From Streptomyces sp. GS7 (GTDB taxonomy: Bacteria; Actinomycetota; Actinomycetes; Streptomycetales; Streptomycetaceae), in NCBI RefSeq assembly GCF_009834125.1, contig NZ_CP047146.1, positions 2,039,501 to 2,103,500 of the forward strand: a stretch of 64,000 nucleotides of DNA, in the 5' to 3' direction. Of the stretch, positions 43,466 through 52,373 are shown piece after piece. Below the pieces are notes generated by a model that made no database searches, had not been told where the DNA came from, and worked only from the letters and a program-made list of their open reading frames with translations. Position 1 is the first letter of the stretch. The number at the start of each line of letters is the position of its first letter. The translations under genes were made by a program, and so were the position numbers.

Positions 43466-45106
43466 TCAGATTGCCCACCAGGTGCAGCTGTCCCCCGGGA
43501 CCACCGCGGAACCGTCGTCCACGGCCACCGGGGCGCTGGAGAGCAGCAGTTCGCCGGGCAGCGGGAGTTCGGCGTCCCGGCCCAGGGTGTTGACCGTGCA
43601 CAGCATCCCGGCTCGGGTGAACGCCAGCACGCCCTCGGGGGCCGGCCGCCAGCTCATCTCCCCGTCGCCCAGCCCCGGCAGACGGCGGCGCAGGTCCAGC
43701 GCGGTGCGGTACAGCTCCAGAGTGGAGGACGGGTCGCCGGTCTGCGCCGCGACGCTGAAACGGTGCCAGTCGGCGGGCTGCGGCAGCCAGCTGCCGCCGT
43801 GGCCGAAGCCGTACGGCGGCCGTTCGCCGGACCAGGGGAGCGGCACCCGGCAGCCGTCGCGGAAGCCGTCCTGCCCGCTGGCCCCGGAGCGGCCGTCGGC
43901 TTCCTGCCCGTCGCCCGCGGCGCGGCCGCCGCGGAAGAACGCCGGGTCCTGGCGGACGTCGTCGGGCAGGTCGGTGACCTCCGGCAGGCCCAGTTCCTCG
44001 CCCTGGTAGAGGTAGGCGGAGCCGGGCAGGGCCAGCATCAGGAGGGTGGCGGCGCGGGCGCGGGCCAGGCCGCCGCCGAGCCGGGTGGTGTGGCGGACGA
44101 CGTCGTGGTTGGACAGGACCCAGGTGGTGGGCGCGCCGACCGAGGCGGTCGCGGTGAGCGAGGCGTCGATGACCTGGCGCAGCGCCCCGGCGTCCCAACC
44201 GGTGTTCAGAAACTGGAAGTTGAACGCCTGGTGGAGTTCGTCGGGGCGGACGTAGAGGGCGAGGCGTTCGACGCTGGGGGCCCAGGCTTCGGCGACGCCG
44301 ATCCGCTCGCCCGGGTAGTCGTCCAGCAGCCGGCGCCAGGTGCGGTGGATGGCGTGGACGCCGTCCTGGTCGAAGAAGGGGAGGACCTGTGAGCCGATGA
44401 GGCGGGCCTGTTCGCCGCGGCCGATGTCGGGGAGGCCGGGGGCCTTGACCATGCCGTGGGCGACGTCGATCCGGAAGCCGTCCACGCCCAGGTCCAGCCA
44501 GAAGCGCATGATGGCGGCGAACTCCTCGTGCACCTCCGGGCGGTCCCAGTCGAGATCGGGCTGCTCGGGGGCGAAGAGGTGCAGGTACCAGTCGCCGCGT
44601 TCGGTACGGGTCCAGGCCGGGCCACCGAAGACCGACTCCCAGTCGTTGGGCGGGAGTTCGCCCCGCTCGCCCTTGCCGGTCCGGAAGACGTAGCGCTGCC
44701 GGGCCAGCTCGGGGTCCCGGAACCACGGGTGCCGGTCGGAGGTGTGGTTGGGGACGATGTCGACGATCACCCGCAGGCCCAGCGCATGGGCGGCGCCGAT
44801 CAGGTCGCCGGCGTCCTGGAGGCTGCCGAAGAGCGGGTCGACGGCGCGGTAGTCGGCGACGTCGTAGCCGCCGTCGGCTTGCGGGGAGGCGTAGAACGGG
44901 GTGAGCCAGACGGCGTCCACGCCCAGGTCCCGTAGATACGGCAGCCGTTCGCGCACCCCGCGCAGATCGCCGACGCCGTCGCCGTCGCTGTCGGCGAAGG
45001 AGCGGACGTAGACCTGGTAGATGACGGCGTCGCGCCACCATCGGGGACCTCGGCTCGGTCCGGCGGCCTGGGGGGCGGGGCTGGGGGAAGTGAGCTCCTG
45101 GGTCAT
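43466..45106 (-). CDS. aglA: Alpha-glucosidase AglA, copy 1 (GH13)
   Basis: A 546-aa cytoplasmic glycosidase cutting glucose from maltodextrins after uptake. GH13 motifs: VIVDIVPNHTSD, nucleophile Asp in DGFRIDVAHG, acid Glu in GVAEAWAPS and transition-state Asp in VLSNHDVVRH. No signal peptide. A Gly/Arg/Asp-rich stretch (GGRAAGDGQEADGRSGA) is absent from copy 2. AGGGACGG precedes the ATG. It is divergent from malE, sharing the 222-bp region with the TTGC palindrome, and is followed by malR. Its centre (44353-44506) is identical to copy 2 over 154 bp. Confidence 0.92.
   Translation of the reverse strand: MTQELTSPSPAPQAAGPSRGPRWWRDAVIYQVYVRSFADSDGDGVGDLRGVRERLPYLRDLGVDAVWLTPFYASPQADGGYDVADYRAVDPLFGSLQDAGDLIGAAHALGLRVIVDIVPNHTSDRHPWFRDPELARQRYVFRTGKGERGELPPNDWESVFGGPAWTRTERGDWYLHLFAPEQPDLDWDRPEVHEEFAAIMRFWLDLGVDGFRIDVAHGMVKAPGLPDIGRGEQARLIGSQVLPFFDQDGVHAIHRTWRRLLDDYPGERIGVAEAWAPSVERLALYVRPDELHQAFNFQFLNTGWDAGALRQVIDASLTATASVGAPTTWVLSNHDVVRHTTRLGGGLARARAATLLMLALPGSAYLYQGEELGLPEVTDLPDDVRQDPAFFRGGRAAGDGQEADGRSGASGQDGFRDGCRVPLPWSGERPPYGFGHGGSWLPQPADWHRFSVAAQTGDPSSTLELYRTALDLRRRLPGLGDGEMSWRPAPEGVLAFTRAGMLCTVNTLGRDAELPLPGELLLSSAPVAVDDGSAVVPGDSCTWWAI
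44353..44506 (-). repeat. 154-bp identical tract, left arm (in aglA1)
   Basis: The minus-strand sequence here equals plus-strand 49006-49159 in aglA2 with no mismatch, from the codon for Arg in RFWLDLGV to that for His in DGVH. The arms are inverted and 4.5 kb apart, enclosing malEFG. Confidence 0.95.
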
Positions 45107-45239
45107 CTGCCGTCCCTGTCAGGTCAAGAGGCGAAGGTGCTTCCACGGAGTCAACGCTCGGGCGGGCGGCGGGTGACGGGGGGAGGGGGCCGCGGGGGGT
45201 CCCGTTCCGGCCATCGCAGTGCAAAGTCTTCCAGCTTTC

Positions 45240-45258
45240 TTGCGGAAAGTTCCCGCAA
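45240..45258. promoter_or_regulatory. MalR-type operator between aglA1 and malE
   Basis: TTGCGGAAAGTTCCCGCAA is a near-perfect palindrome of the LacI class. It lies 70 bp before the malE ribosome site and about 134 bp from the aglA1 start, where MalR sites are known in S. coelicolor. A CTTTC-N5-GAAAG palindrome overlaps it. Confidence 0.7.
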
Positions 45259-45328
45259 CATCTTTCGGTTTGTTTTCGGCGCTGTTACGTTCCAGACCGC
45301 CAACTGAGGCTTTTCCTAAGGAGTTCAC

Positions 45329-46603
45329 ATGCGGCGTGGCATACGTGGCGCACTCGCCACCGCGCTGGTAGCGGGCCTGGCACTGGCGGCGACGGCGTGC
45401 GGAGGCGGGGGTGGCAACGGCGGCGGCGCGGGCGGTGAACTGTCCGGAACCGTTACCTTCTGGGACACCTCCAACGATGCCGAGAAGGCCACCTACCGGA
45501 AGCTGGCCGAGGGTTTCCAGAAGGAGCACCCCAAGGTCCACGTCACCTATGTGAACGTCCCCTTCGGCGACGCCAACGCCAAGTTCAAGAACGCCGCCGG
45601 CGGCGGTGCGGGCGCCCCCGACGTGATGCGCACCGATGTCGCCTGGGTCGCCGACTTCGCCAGCCTCGGCTACCTGGCCCCGCTCGACGGCACCCCCGCC
45701 CTCGACAAGACCGCCGACTACCTCCCGCAGGCCGTCAGCTCCACGAAGTTCAACGGCAAGACCTATGCCGCGCCCCAGGTCATCGACACCCTGGGCCTCT
45801 TCTACAACAAGAAGCTCCTCAAGGACGCCGGCGTCCCCGTCCCCAAGACCTTCGCCGAACTGGTCGCCGCCGCCCCGAAGATCAAGGAGAAGACCGGCGC
45901 CACCGCCCTCTACCTGCGCGGTGACGACCCCTACTGGTTCCTGCCCTACCTCTACGGCGAGGGCGGCGACATGGTCGACGCGCACAGCAAGACCGTCAAG
46001 ATCGACAACGCCGCCGGGGTCCGGGCGTTCCGCGCCATCAAGACCCTCGTCGACTCCAAGGCCGCCGTCACCGACGCCACCGACGGCCAGGAGAACCAGC
46101 TCAAGGCCCTCAAGGACGGCACCGTCGCGATGGCGATCGACGGCCCCTGGGACATCGAGGGCGCCCGCGCCGGCAAGGCCTTCCAGGACAAGAGCAACCT
46201 CGGTGTCGCCCCCGTCCCCGGCGGCAGCACCGCGCACGGCTCCCCGCAGGGCGGCTGGGACCTCTCCGTCTACGCCGGCAGCAAGAACCTGTCGGCCGCC
46301 TACGCCTTCGTGCAGTACATGAGCTCCGCGAAGGTCCAGCAGGAGACCACCGACAAGCTCAGCCTGCTGCCCACCCGCACGTCGGTCTACAACGTCCCGG
46401 CCGTCAAGCAGAACGAGATGGTCGGGTTCTTCAAGCCCGCCGTGGACGGCGCCGTCCAGCGCCCCTGGATCGCCCAGGGCAACTCCCTCTTCGAGCCGGT
46501 CAAGGTCCAGATGAACAAGGTGCTCACCGGCGCCGCCACGCCCGAAGCGGCCGCCAAGGCCACCGGTGACGCCTACCGCAAGCTGCTCAAGGACTACAAG
46601 TGA
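45329..46603 (+). CDS. malE: Maltose/maltodextrin-binding lipoprotein MalE
   Basis: A 424-aa solute-binding lipoprotein. Leader MRRGIRGALATALVAGLALA ends in the lipobox-like AATAC, followed by a Gly/Asn linker and GTVTFWDTSNDAEKATYRKL. It contains APDVMRTDVAWVADFASLGYL, FYNKKLLKDAGVPVPKTFAE and AIDGPWDIEGA, typical of CUT1 malto-oligosaccharide binders. AAGGAG is 6-7 nt before the ATG. Its stop overlaps malF by GTGA. Expression is expected to be repressed by MalR at 45240-45258 and glucose-controlled. Confidence 0.93.
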   Translation: MRRGIRGALATALVAGLALAATACGGGGGNGGGAGGELSGTVTFWDTSNDAEKATYRKLAEGFQKEHPKVHVTYVNVPFGDANAKFKNAAGGGAGAPDVMRTDVAWVADFASLGYLAPLDGTPALDKTADYLPQAVSSTKFNGKTYAAPQVIDTLGLFYNKKLLKDAGVPVPKTFAELVAAAPKIKEKTGATALYLRGDDPYWFLPYLYGEGGDMVDAHSKTVKIDNAAGVRAFRAIKTLVDSKAAVTDATDGQENQLKALKDGTVAMAIDGPWDIEGARAGKAFQDKSNLGVAPVPGGSTAHGSPQGGWDLSVYAGSKNLSAAYAFVQYMSSAKVQQETTDKLSLLPTRTSVYNVPAVKQNEMVGFFKPAVDGAVQRPWIAQGNSLFEPVKVQMNKVLTGAATPEAAAKATGDAYRKLLKDYK

Positions 46604-47535
46604 CGCTCGCCGCAAGGGCCCGCCGTGCGCTCGGCACGCACTGGTACGCCTGGGCGATGGTCGCCCCGGTCGTCCTCGTCATCGGCGTCATCATCGGCTA
46701 CCCCCTCGTACGCGGCGGCTACCTCTCCCTGACCGACGCCAACGAGGCCAATGTCGAGCGCTCGATCGGCATGAACCACATCCCCGCCACCTACCACTTC
46801 GTCGGCCTCGACAACTACCGGGCCATCCTCTCCGACGGCGTCTTCTGGAACCGCCTGGGCTGGACCGTGGTGTGGACCGTGGCCTGTGTCTCGCTCACCT
46901 TCCTGATCGGGCTCACGCTCGCCACGATGCTCAACCGGACGCTGCGCGGCCGCACCTTCTACCGCCTCGCGCTGATCCTCCCCTGGGCGGTCCCCGCCTT
47001 CATCTCCGTCTTCACCTGGCGGATGCTCTACAACGAGAAGAACGGCATCCTCAACAAGCTGCTGGCCGGCGGCGGCATCGACGCCGTCCCCTGGCTCAAC
47101 GACCCGACCTGGGCCAAGCTCTCCGTCATCGCCGTCAACGTCTGGCTGGGCGTGCCCTTCATGCTCGTCGCTCTGCTCGGCGGACTCCAGTCCATCCCCG
47201 GCGAGCTCTACGAGGCCGCCGAGATGGACGGCGCCGGGCCCTGGCAGCGCTTCCGCCACATCACCGTGCCCGGACTGCGCGCGGTCAGCGGCACCGTGAT
47301 CCTGCTCTCCACCATCTGGACCTTCAACATGTTCCCGGTGATCTTCCTGCTCACCAGGGGCGGCCCCGGCGACGCCACCGAGATCCTGGTGACCTACGCC
47401 TACCGCCTCTCCTTCGTCGACAGCCCCCGCGACTTCTCCGCCTCCGCCGCCTGGGGCGTACTGATCCTGGCGCTGCTCTCGGTCGTGGCGGTCGTCTACC
47501 GCCGGGCGCTGCGCAAGCAGGGAGAGGTGTGGTGA
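46600..47535 (+). CDS. malF: Maltose ABC transporter permease MalF
   Basis: A 311-aa six-helix permease. EAA loop: YEAAEMDGAGPWQRFRHITV (about 206-225). GTG start in the 4-nt overlap with malE and a GTGA overlap with malG, so translation is coupled. A local ATPase is missing; MsiK is the known partner in Streptomyces. Confidence 0.93.
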   Translation: MTLAARARRALGTHWYAWAMVAPVVLVIGVIIGYPLVRGGYLSLTDANEANVERSIGMNHIPATYHFVGLDNYRAILSDGVFWNRLGWTVVWTVACVSLTFLIGLTLATMLNRTLRGRTFYRLALILPWAVPAFISVFTWRMLYNEKNGILNKLLAGGGIDAVPWLNDPTWAKLSVIAVNVWLGVPFMLVALLGGLQSIPGELYEAAEMDGAGPWQRFRHITVPGLRAVSGTVILLSTIWTFNMFPVIFLLTRGGPGDATEILVTYAYRLSFVDSPRDFSASAAWGVLILALLSVVAVVYRRALRKQGEVW

Positions 47536-48374
47536 CCATGGCCCGTCGACGCAACGAACGGCACTGGCTGGCCTCCGCCGGGCTGCACACCGCCCTGGCG
47601 CTCGCCGCCGCCATCGCGGTCTTCCCGCCCCTCTGGCTGCTGATCACCTCCTTCAAACCGAGGAGCGACGCCTTCTCCACCAGCCTCGTCAGCCACTTCA
47701 CGCTCGCCAACTACACGCACGTGGTGGCGGACACGGAATTCCTGAGCTGGTTCGGGAACTCGGTGATCATCGTCGGGCTGACCACCGTCCTCGGCGTCTT
47801 CATCGCCGCCACCACCGGCTATGCCGTCAGCCGCTTCCGCTTCCCCGGGATGCGCCCGCTGATGTGGCTGCTGCTGATCACCCAGATGTTCCCGGTCGCG
47901 GTGCTGATCGTGCCGCTCTACAACCTCCTCGCCTCCCTCGGCCTGCTCAACCAGCCCGCCGGACTGGTCATCACCTACCTGACCATCGCCGTGCCCTTCT
48001 GCGCCTGGATGATGAAGGGCTTCTTCGACACCATCCCGGTGGAGATCGACGAAGCGGGCCGCGTCGACGGCCTCAACCCCTTCGGCACCTTCTGGCGCCT
48101 GGTCCTCCCGCTCGCCCGCCCCGGCCTCGCCGTCACCGGCTTCTACACCTTCGTCACCGCCTGGGCCGAGGTCGCCTACGCCTCCGCCTTCATGACCGGC
48201 GAGGAGAACCTGACGCTCGCCGGGGGCCTGCAGACCTTCGTCAACCAGTACACCAACGACTGGGGTTCGATGACCGCCGCCGCCGTGATCATCGCCGTAC
48301 CGGCCGCGCTCGTCTTCGCCTTCGCCCAGCGCCACCTCGTAGCCGGACTGACCGCCGGCACCACCAAGGGATGA
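47532..48374 (+). CDS. malG: Maltose ABC transporter permease MalG
   Basis: A 280-aa six-helix permease. EAA loop: IDEAGRVDGLNPFGTFWRLV (about 174-193), then LPLARPGLAV. Start is GTG 47532 in the overlap with malF; ATG 47538, two codons later, is the alternative. One base separates its stop from the ATG of aglA2. Confidence 0.92.
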   Translation: MTMARRRNERHWLASAGLHTALALAAAIAVFPPLWLLITSFKPRSDAFSTSLVSHFTLANYTHVVADTEFLSWFGNSVIIVGLTTVLGVFIAATTGYAVSRFRFPGMRPLMWLLLITQMFPVAVLIVPLYNLLASLGLLNQPAGLVITYLTIAVPFCAWMMKGFFDTIPVEIDEAGRVDGLNPFGTFWRLVLPLARPGLAVTGFYTFVTAWAEVAYASAFMTGEENLTLAGGLQTFVNQYTNDWGSMTAAAVIIAVPAALVFAFAQRHLVAGLTAGTTKG

Positions 48375-48375
48375 C

Positions 48376-50112
48376 ATGACCCGACAGCACAACGTCACTC
48401 CTGCGCCCACCACCAGGGGGAACACCGCTCCCGGCACCGCCGCCACCGCCGAATGGTGGCGGGACGCCGTGATCTACCAGGTCTATCCGCGCAGCTTCGC
48501 CGACGGAAACGGCGACGGCATGGGCGACCTCCAGGGCATCCGCAGCCGGCTGCCGCACCTTCGCGACCTGGGCGTGGACGCGGTCTGGCTCAGCCCCTTC
48601 TACGCCTCCCCGCAGGCCGACGCCGGCTACGACGTCGCCGACTACCGCGCCACCGACCCGATGTTCGGCACCCTCCAGGACGCCGAGGCCGTCATCCGCG
48701 AAGCACATCACCTGGGCCTCCGCATCATCACCGACATCGTCCCCAACCACTGCTCCGACCAGCACGAATGGTTCCGCCGCGCGCTCGCCGAGGGCCCCGG
48801 CTCGGTGCTGCGCGAGCGCTTCCACTTCCGCAAGGGCCGCGGCGCCAACGGCGAACTGCCGCCCAACGACTGGGAGTCCATCTTCGGCGGCCCCGCCTGG
48901 ACCCGCCTCCCCGACGGTGAGTGGTACCTCCATCTCTTCGCCCCCGAACAGCCCGACTTCAACTGGGAACACCCCGCCGTCCAGGACGAGTTCCGCTCCA
49001 TCCTCCGCTTCTGGCTGGACCTGGGCGTGGACGGCTTCCGGATCGACGTCGCCCACGGCATGGTCAAGGCCCCCGGCCTCCCCGACATCGGCCGCGGCGA
49101 ACAGGCCCGCCTCATCGGCTCACAGGTCCTCCCCTTCTTCGACCAGGACGGCGTCCACGACATCTACCGCTCCTGGCGCACGGTCCTGGACGAGTACGCC
49201 GGGGAGCGGATCGGCGTCGCCGAAGCCTGGGCCCCCAGCGTCGAACGCCTCGCCCTCTACGTCCGCCCCGACGAACTCCACCAGGGCTTCAACTTCCACT
49301 ACCTGAACACCCGTTGGGACGCGGAAGCGCTCCGCGACGCCATCGACTCCTCCCTCGATGCCATGCGCCCCGTGGGCGCGCCGACCACCTGGGTCCTGTC
49401 CAACCACGACGTCGTCCGCCACCGCACCCGGCTCGGCGGCGGCCTGGCCCGCGCCCGCGCCGCCACCCTGCTGATGCTGGCGCTGCCCGGCTCCGCCTAC
49501 CTCTACCAAGGCGAGGAGTTGGGCCTGCCCGAGGTCACCGACCTGCCCGACGAGGTCCGCCAGGACCCGTCCTTCTTCCGCGCCAGCGGCCAGGACGGCC
49601 TCCGCGACGGCTGCCGCGTACCGATCCCCTGGAGCGGCACGGCGCCCCCGTACGGCTTCGGCGACGGCGGCAGCTGGCTGCCCCAGCCCGCGGACTGGGC
49701 CGCCCTCACCGCCGAGTCCCAGACCGGCGACCCGGACTCCACTCTGGAGCTCTACCGCAGCGCACTGGCGGTGCGCCGCAGCCACCCCGGCCTCGGCGCC
49801 GGCGACTCGGTCGAGTGGCTGGAGGCCCCCGCCGGCGTCCTGGCCTTCCGGCGCCCCGGCGGTCTCCTCTGTACGGTGAACACCACCGGCGAGGCGGTAC
49901 GGCTGACGCTGCCCCCCGTCCGGCTCCTCCTCTCCTCCCGCGCTCCGTTCGTCCCCACGGCCCCTGCCGTCTCCACTCCGTCCGCCCTCGCGGCCCTCTC
50001 CTCCTCCCGTCAACCGTCCAACGCCCGCAGCGCGTTGGACGTTCCCGAAAATCTCGAAGTTTCCGAAATTCGTGAAATTCCCGCCGAGGCCACGATCTGG
50101 TGGGAGGAGTGA
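48376..50112 (+). CDS. aglA: Alpha-glucosidase AglA, copy 2 (GH13)
   Basis: A 578-aa cytoplasmic GH13 enzyme. Motifs IITDIVPNHCSD, DGFRIDVAHG, GVAEAWAPS and VLSNHDVVRH. It is the paralog of the copy at 43466-45106, with very similar central parts and one 154-bp identical tract, but diverged N-terminus and C-terminus. The C-terminal 55 residues contain a Ser/Ala/Pro-rich linker (TAPAVSTPSALAALSSSRQP) not present in copy 1. It follows malG by 1 nt and overlaps the second lacI by GTGA, so it belongs to the malEFG operon. This is the position of aglA in S. coelicolor, so copy 1 is the extra one by location. Confidence 0.92.
   Translation: MTRQHNVTPAPTTRGNTAPGTAATAEWWRDAVIYQVYPRSFADGNGDGMGDLQGIRSRLPHLRDLGVDAVWLSPFYASPQADAGYDVADYRATDPMFGTLQDAEAVIREAHHLGLRIITDIVPNHCSDQHEWFRRALAEGPGSVLRERFHFRKGRGANGELPPNDWESIFGGPAWTRLPDGEWYLHLFAPEQPDFNWEHPAVQDEFRSILRFWLDLGVDGFRIDVAHGMVKAPGLPDIGRGEQARLIGSQVLPFFDQDGVHDIYRSWRTVLDEYAGERIGVAEAWAPSVERLALYVRPDELHQGFNFHYLNTRWDAEALRDAIDSSLDAMRPVGAPTTWVLSNHDVVRHRTRLGGGLARARAATLLMLALPGSAYLYQGEELGLPEVTDLPDEVRQDPSFFRASGQDGLRDGCRVPIPWSGTAPPYGFGDGGSWLPQPADWAALTAESQTGDPDSTLELYRSALAVRRSHPGLGAGDSVEWLEAPAGVLAFRRPGGLLCTVNTTGEAVRLTLPPVRLLLSSRAPFVPTAPAVSTPSALAALSSSRQPSNARSALDVPENLEVSEIREIPAEATIWWEE
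49006..49159 (+). repeat. 154-bp identical tract, right arm (in aglA2)
   Basis: Inverted counterpart of 44353-44506, no mismatch. Flanking sequence stays highly similar but interrupted by substitutions. Confidence 0.95.
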
Positions 50113-51125
50113 CCCCGCGCCTCTCGGACATCGCCGCCCAGGCGCAGGTCAGCGAAGCCACCGCCAGCCGCGTCCTGAACGGCAAGGCGGGCGTCGCGGC
50201 GGGCACCCGGCAGCGGGTGCTCGCCGCGCTCGACGTCCTCGGCTACGAACGCCCGGTACGGCTGAAACGGCGGAGTGCGGGGCTCGTCGGCCTGGTCATC
50301 CCGGAGCTGACCAACCCGATCTTCCCGGCCTTCGCCCAGATCATCGAGCAGTCCCTGGCCGGCCACGGCTACACACCCGTGCTCTGCACCCAGATGCCCG
50401 GCGGCGCCACCGAGGACGAACTCGTCGAGCAACTGGAGGAGCGCGGCGTCACCGGCATCGTCTTCCTGTCCGGCCTGCACGCCGACACCGCCGCCGACCC
50501 GTCCCGCTACGCCCGCCTGACCTCCCGCGGTGTGCCCTACGTCCTGATCAACGGCTACAACGACCGCATCGACGCGCCCTTCGTCTCACCGGACGACGGG
50601 GCCGCGGCCCGTATGGCCGTACGCCATCTCGCCGAACTGGGCCACGAGCGCATCGGCCTGGCGGTCGGCCCGGCCCGCTACGTGCCCTCCCGCCGCAAGG
50701 CGGAGGGCTTCACCGCCGCGCTGGGGGAGGCGTTCGGCCTGTCGAGGGGGCAGGCCGAACGACTCGTCCGCCACACCCTGTTCAGCGTCGAGGGCGGCCA
50801 TGCCGCTGCCGCCGCACTGCTCGACGAGGGCTGCACCGGCATCGTCTGCGGCAGCGACCTCATGGCGCTGGGCGTGGTACGCGCCGCCCGCCAAAGGGGA
50901 CTTGAGGTCCCCGGCCACCTCTCCGTCGTCGGCTTCGACGACTCCCAGCTGATCGCCTTCACCGACCCACCGCTGACCACGGTGCGGCAGCCGGTACAGG
51001 CCATGGCGACCGCCGCGGTCGGCGCGCTCATCGAGGAGATCCAGGGAAACCCCGTACAGCGCACCGAGTTCGTCTTCCAGCCGGAGTTGGTCGTACGGGG
51101 GTCGACCGGCCCGCGGTGGGGGTGA
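50109..51125 (+). CDS. LacI-family regulator, paralog of MalR
   Basis: A 338-aa repressor starting VTPRLSDIAAQAQVSEATAS then RVLNGKAGVA, aligning from the first residue with MalR. Core segments ELTNPIFPAFAQIIEQSLAG, MPGGATEDELVEQLEERGV and VVGFDDSQLIAFTDPPLTT are shared too, but the long C-terminal tail of MalR is missing. It ends the malEFG-aglA2 operon. The start at GTG 50109 overlaps the aglA2 stop by 4 nt; GTG 50100 with GAGG upstream is possible. It probably recognises an operator like that of MalR, which would give two repressors for one regulon. Ligand unknown. Confidence 0.88.
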   Translation: MTPRLSDIAAQAQVSEATASRVLNGKAGVAAGTRQRVLAALDVLGYERPVRLKRRSAGLVGLVIPELTNPIFPAFAQIIEQSLAGHGYTPVLCTQMPGGATEDELVEQLEERGVTGIVFLSGLHADTAADPSRYARLTSRGVPYVLINGYNDRIDAPFVSPDDGAAARMAVRHLAELGHERIGLAVGPARYVPSRRKAEGFTAALGEAFGLSRGQAERLVRHTLFSVEGGHAAAAALLDEGCTGIVCGSDLMALGVVRAARQRGLEVPGHLSVVGFDDSQLIAFTDPPLTTVRQPVQAMATAAVGALIEEIQGNPVQRTEFVFQPELVVRGSTGPRWG

Positions 51126-51136
51126 GTGGCCGCGGG

Positions 51137-51448
51137 TCAGGCGTCCTGGGCGGCGTACGAGACGAACGCCGCCCAGGAACCGGCCGGGACGGCGAGCTGC
51201 GGCCCGTCCTGGTCCTTGGAGTCCCGGATGTGGACGGTGGTGGGGCAGGTGGCGATTTCTATGCAGTCGCCGGAGTCGCCGCTGCTGTGACTGGACTTGT
51301 GCCAGGAGAGGGCGATTTCTATGCAGTCGCCATCACCGCTGCTGCTGTAGCTCGACTTGTGCCAATCGAGAGCTATCTCCACGCAGTCGTCGCCGTCGCC
51401 ACCGCTGTAGCTGCTCTTGAACCAGGCCAGTTCGGGGGTGCTGCTCAT
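51137..51448 (-). CDS. DUF397 protein with a triplicated N-terminal module
   Basis: A 103-aa acidic protein. The usual DUF397 start W-KSSYSGGDGDDCVEIA occurs three times in tandem: residues 7-26, 27-46 and 47-66, each exactly 20 residues (LAWFKSSYSG, LDWHKSSYSS, LSWHKSSHSS). The normal second half VHIRDSKDQDGPQLAVPAGSW follows once. Ordinary members have one module and about 60-80 residues. The ATG at 51448 overlaps the XRE stop by ATGA. DUF397 partners of XRE/DUF5753 regulators (Scr1/WhiJ-type) are thought to modulate their cognate regulator, sometimes as toxin-like antagonists. Confidence 0.9.
   Translation of the reverse strand: MSSTPELAWFKSSYSGGDGDDCVEIALDWHKSSYSSSGDGDCIEIALSWHKSSHSSGDSGDCIEIATCPTTVHIRDSKDQDGPQLAVPAGSWAAFVSYAAQDA
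51251..51430 (-). repeat. Three 60-bp tandem repeats coding for the DUF397 modules
   Basis: Units of exactly 60 bp, in frame. The middle and third are the most alike (both carry GATTTCTATGCAGTCGCC on the plus strand), indicating recent tandem duplication. Confidence 0.9.
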
Positions 51449-52293
51449 AGCGCTCCTCGGATCTGCATCAGCAGGCTCCGCGAGTCTCTGGGGGTCAGAG
51501 CCTGCGAAAGCAGTCTCGCATAACGCATTTGGAGGATGCTGAGCTCTTTCGGGTCGGAGATGAACAGGCCCGTGCGCTGGCCCTCGCAGTATCCGAACCA
51601 CTCGTTGTCAGGGGTTTCCAGCAGCTGCATCGGCCCGTGTAACCCGGCGTGATCCTCTTGCACAAGTGGAATGAGCTGGATGTCTACGTTCCGCACCTCG
51701 GAGAGTTCGAGGACGTGGTCGATGAGCTGCCTGGTGACCTCCGTTCCACCAGTCCGGCGCAGGAACAGATGCTCTTCGAGGACGAAGCTGAACGTGGTGT
51801 TCGGGCGCTCCCGCAGGAGCTGCGTACGCTCGGACCGTGCCGCCCAACGGGTTCCGATCTCGTCGTCATCCAGGTGCGGGACCTGCTGCGTGAACAGCGT
51901 CCGCGCATACGCCTCCGTCTGTAACAAGCCGGGAACCAACCGGCATTCGTACGTGAAGAGGCTGATCGCCTGCCTCTCCAGCTCCGCCCACTCACGGAAC
52001 CACCGCGCCAGTCCCGGCTGCCTCGACAGCCGCTTGGCCGCCTTCCGCAGCACTCCGTTCGCGTGGAGCGTGTCCTCCGAGCGGTCGATGAACTTCTTCG
52101 ACGGGAGGCGTCGGCCCTGTTCGACGGAGCCGATGTAGTGCGCCGAGTACCGGATCGCCGGTGCCAGGGACTCCTGCGTGAATCCCGCGTTCTCGCGGAA
52201 CCCTTGGTAGACGGCGCCGAAGGTGCGCAGACTGCCGGACGGCTCGGGCGGCTCGCCGCCGTCGTAGTGGTGGTCGGTGTTGCTGTCTTCCAT
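51445..52293 (-). CDS. XRE-family regulator with DUF5753 (Scr1/WhiJ type)
   Basis: A 282-aa protein. The N-terminal HTH covers about residues 24-80: FGAVYQGFRENAGFTQESLA and YSAHYIGSVEQGRRLP. The DUF5753 domain follows: YECRLVPGLLQTEAYARTLF, FVLEEHLFLRRTGG and NVDIQLIPLVQEDHAGLHGP. This architecture, next to DUF397 and an ATP-binding protein, is the standard Streptomyces trio implicated in development and antibiotic control (WhiJ/AbaA-like). It is divergent from the ATPase gene at 52451, with clustered GTAC repeats between. Confidence 0.92.
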   Translation of the reverse strand: MEDSNTDHHYDGGEPPEPSGSLRTFGAVYQGFRENAGFTQESLAPAIRYSAHYIGSVEQGRRLPSKKFIDRSEDTLHANGVLRKAAKRLSRQPGLARWFREWAELERQAISLFTYECRLVPGLLQTEAYARTLFTQQVPHLDDDEIGTRWAARSERTQLLRERPNTTFSFVLEEHLFLRRTGGTEVTRQLIDHVLELSEVRNVDIQLIPLVQEDHAGLHGPMQLLETPDNEWFGYCEGQRTGLFISDPKELSILQMRYARLLSQALTPRDSRSLLMQIRGAL

Positions 52294-52373
52294 GGTCGGG
52301 TGCTCCCGATGTCACTGGTACTGACTGCCCCGCAAGTCACCCATCGTTACGGCTGGTTACTCGTCCCGTCCAC

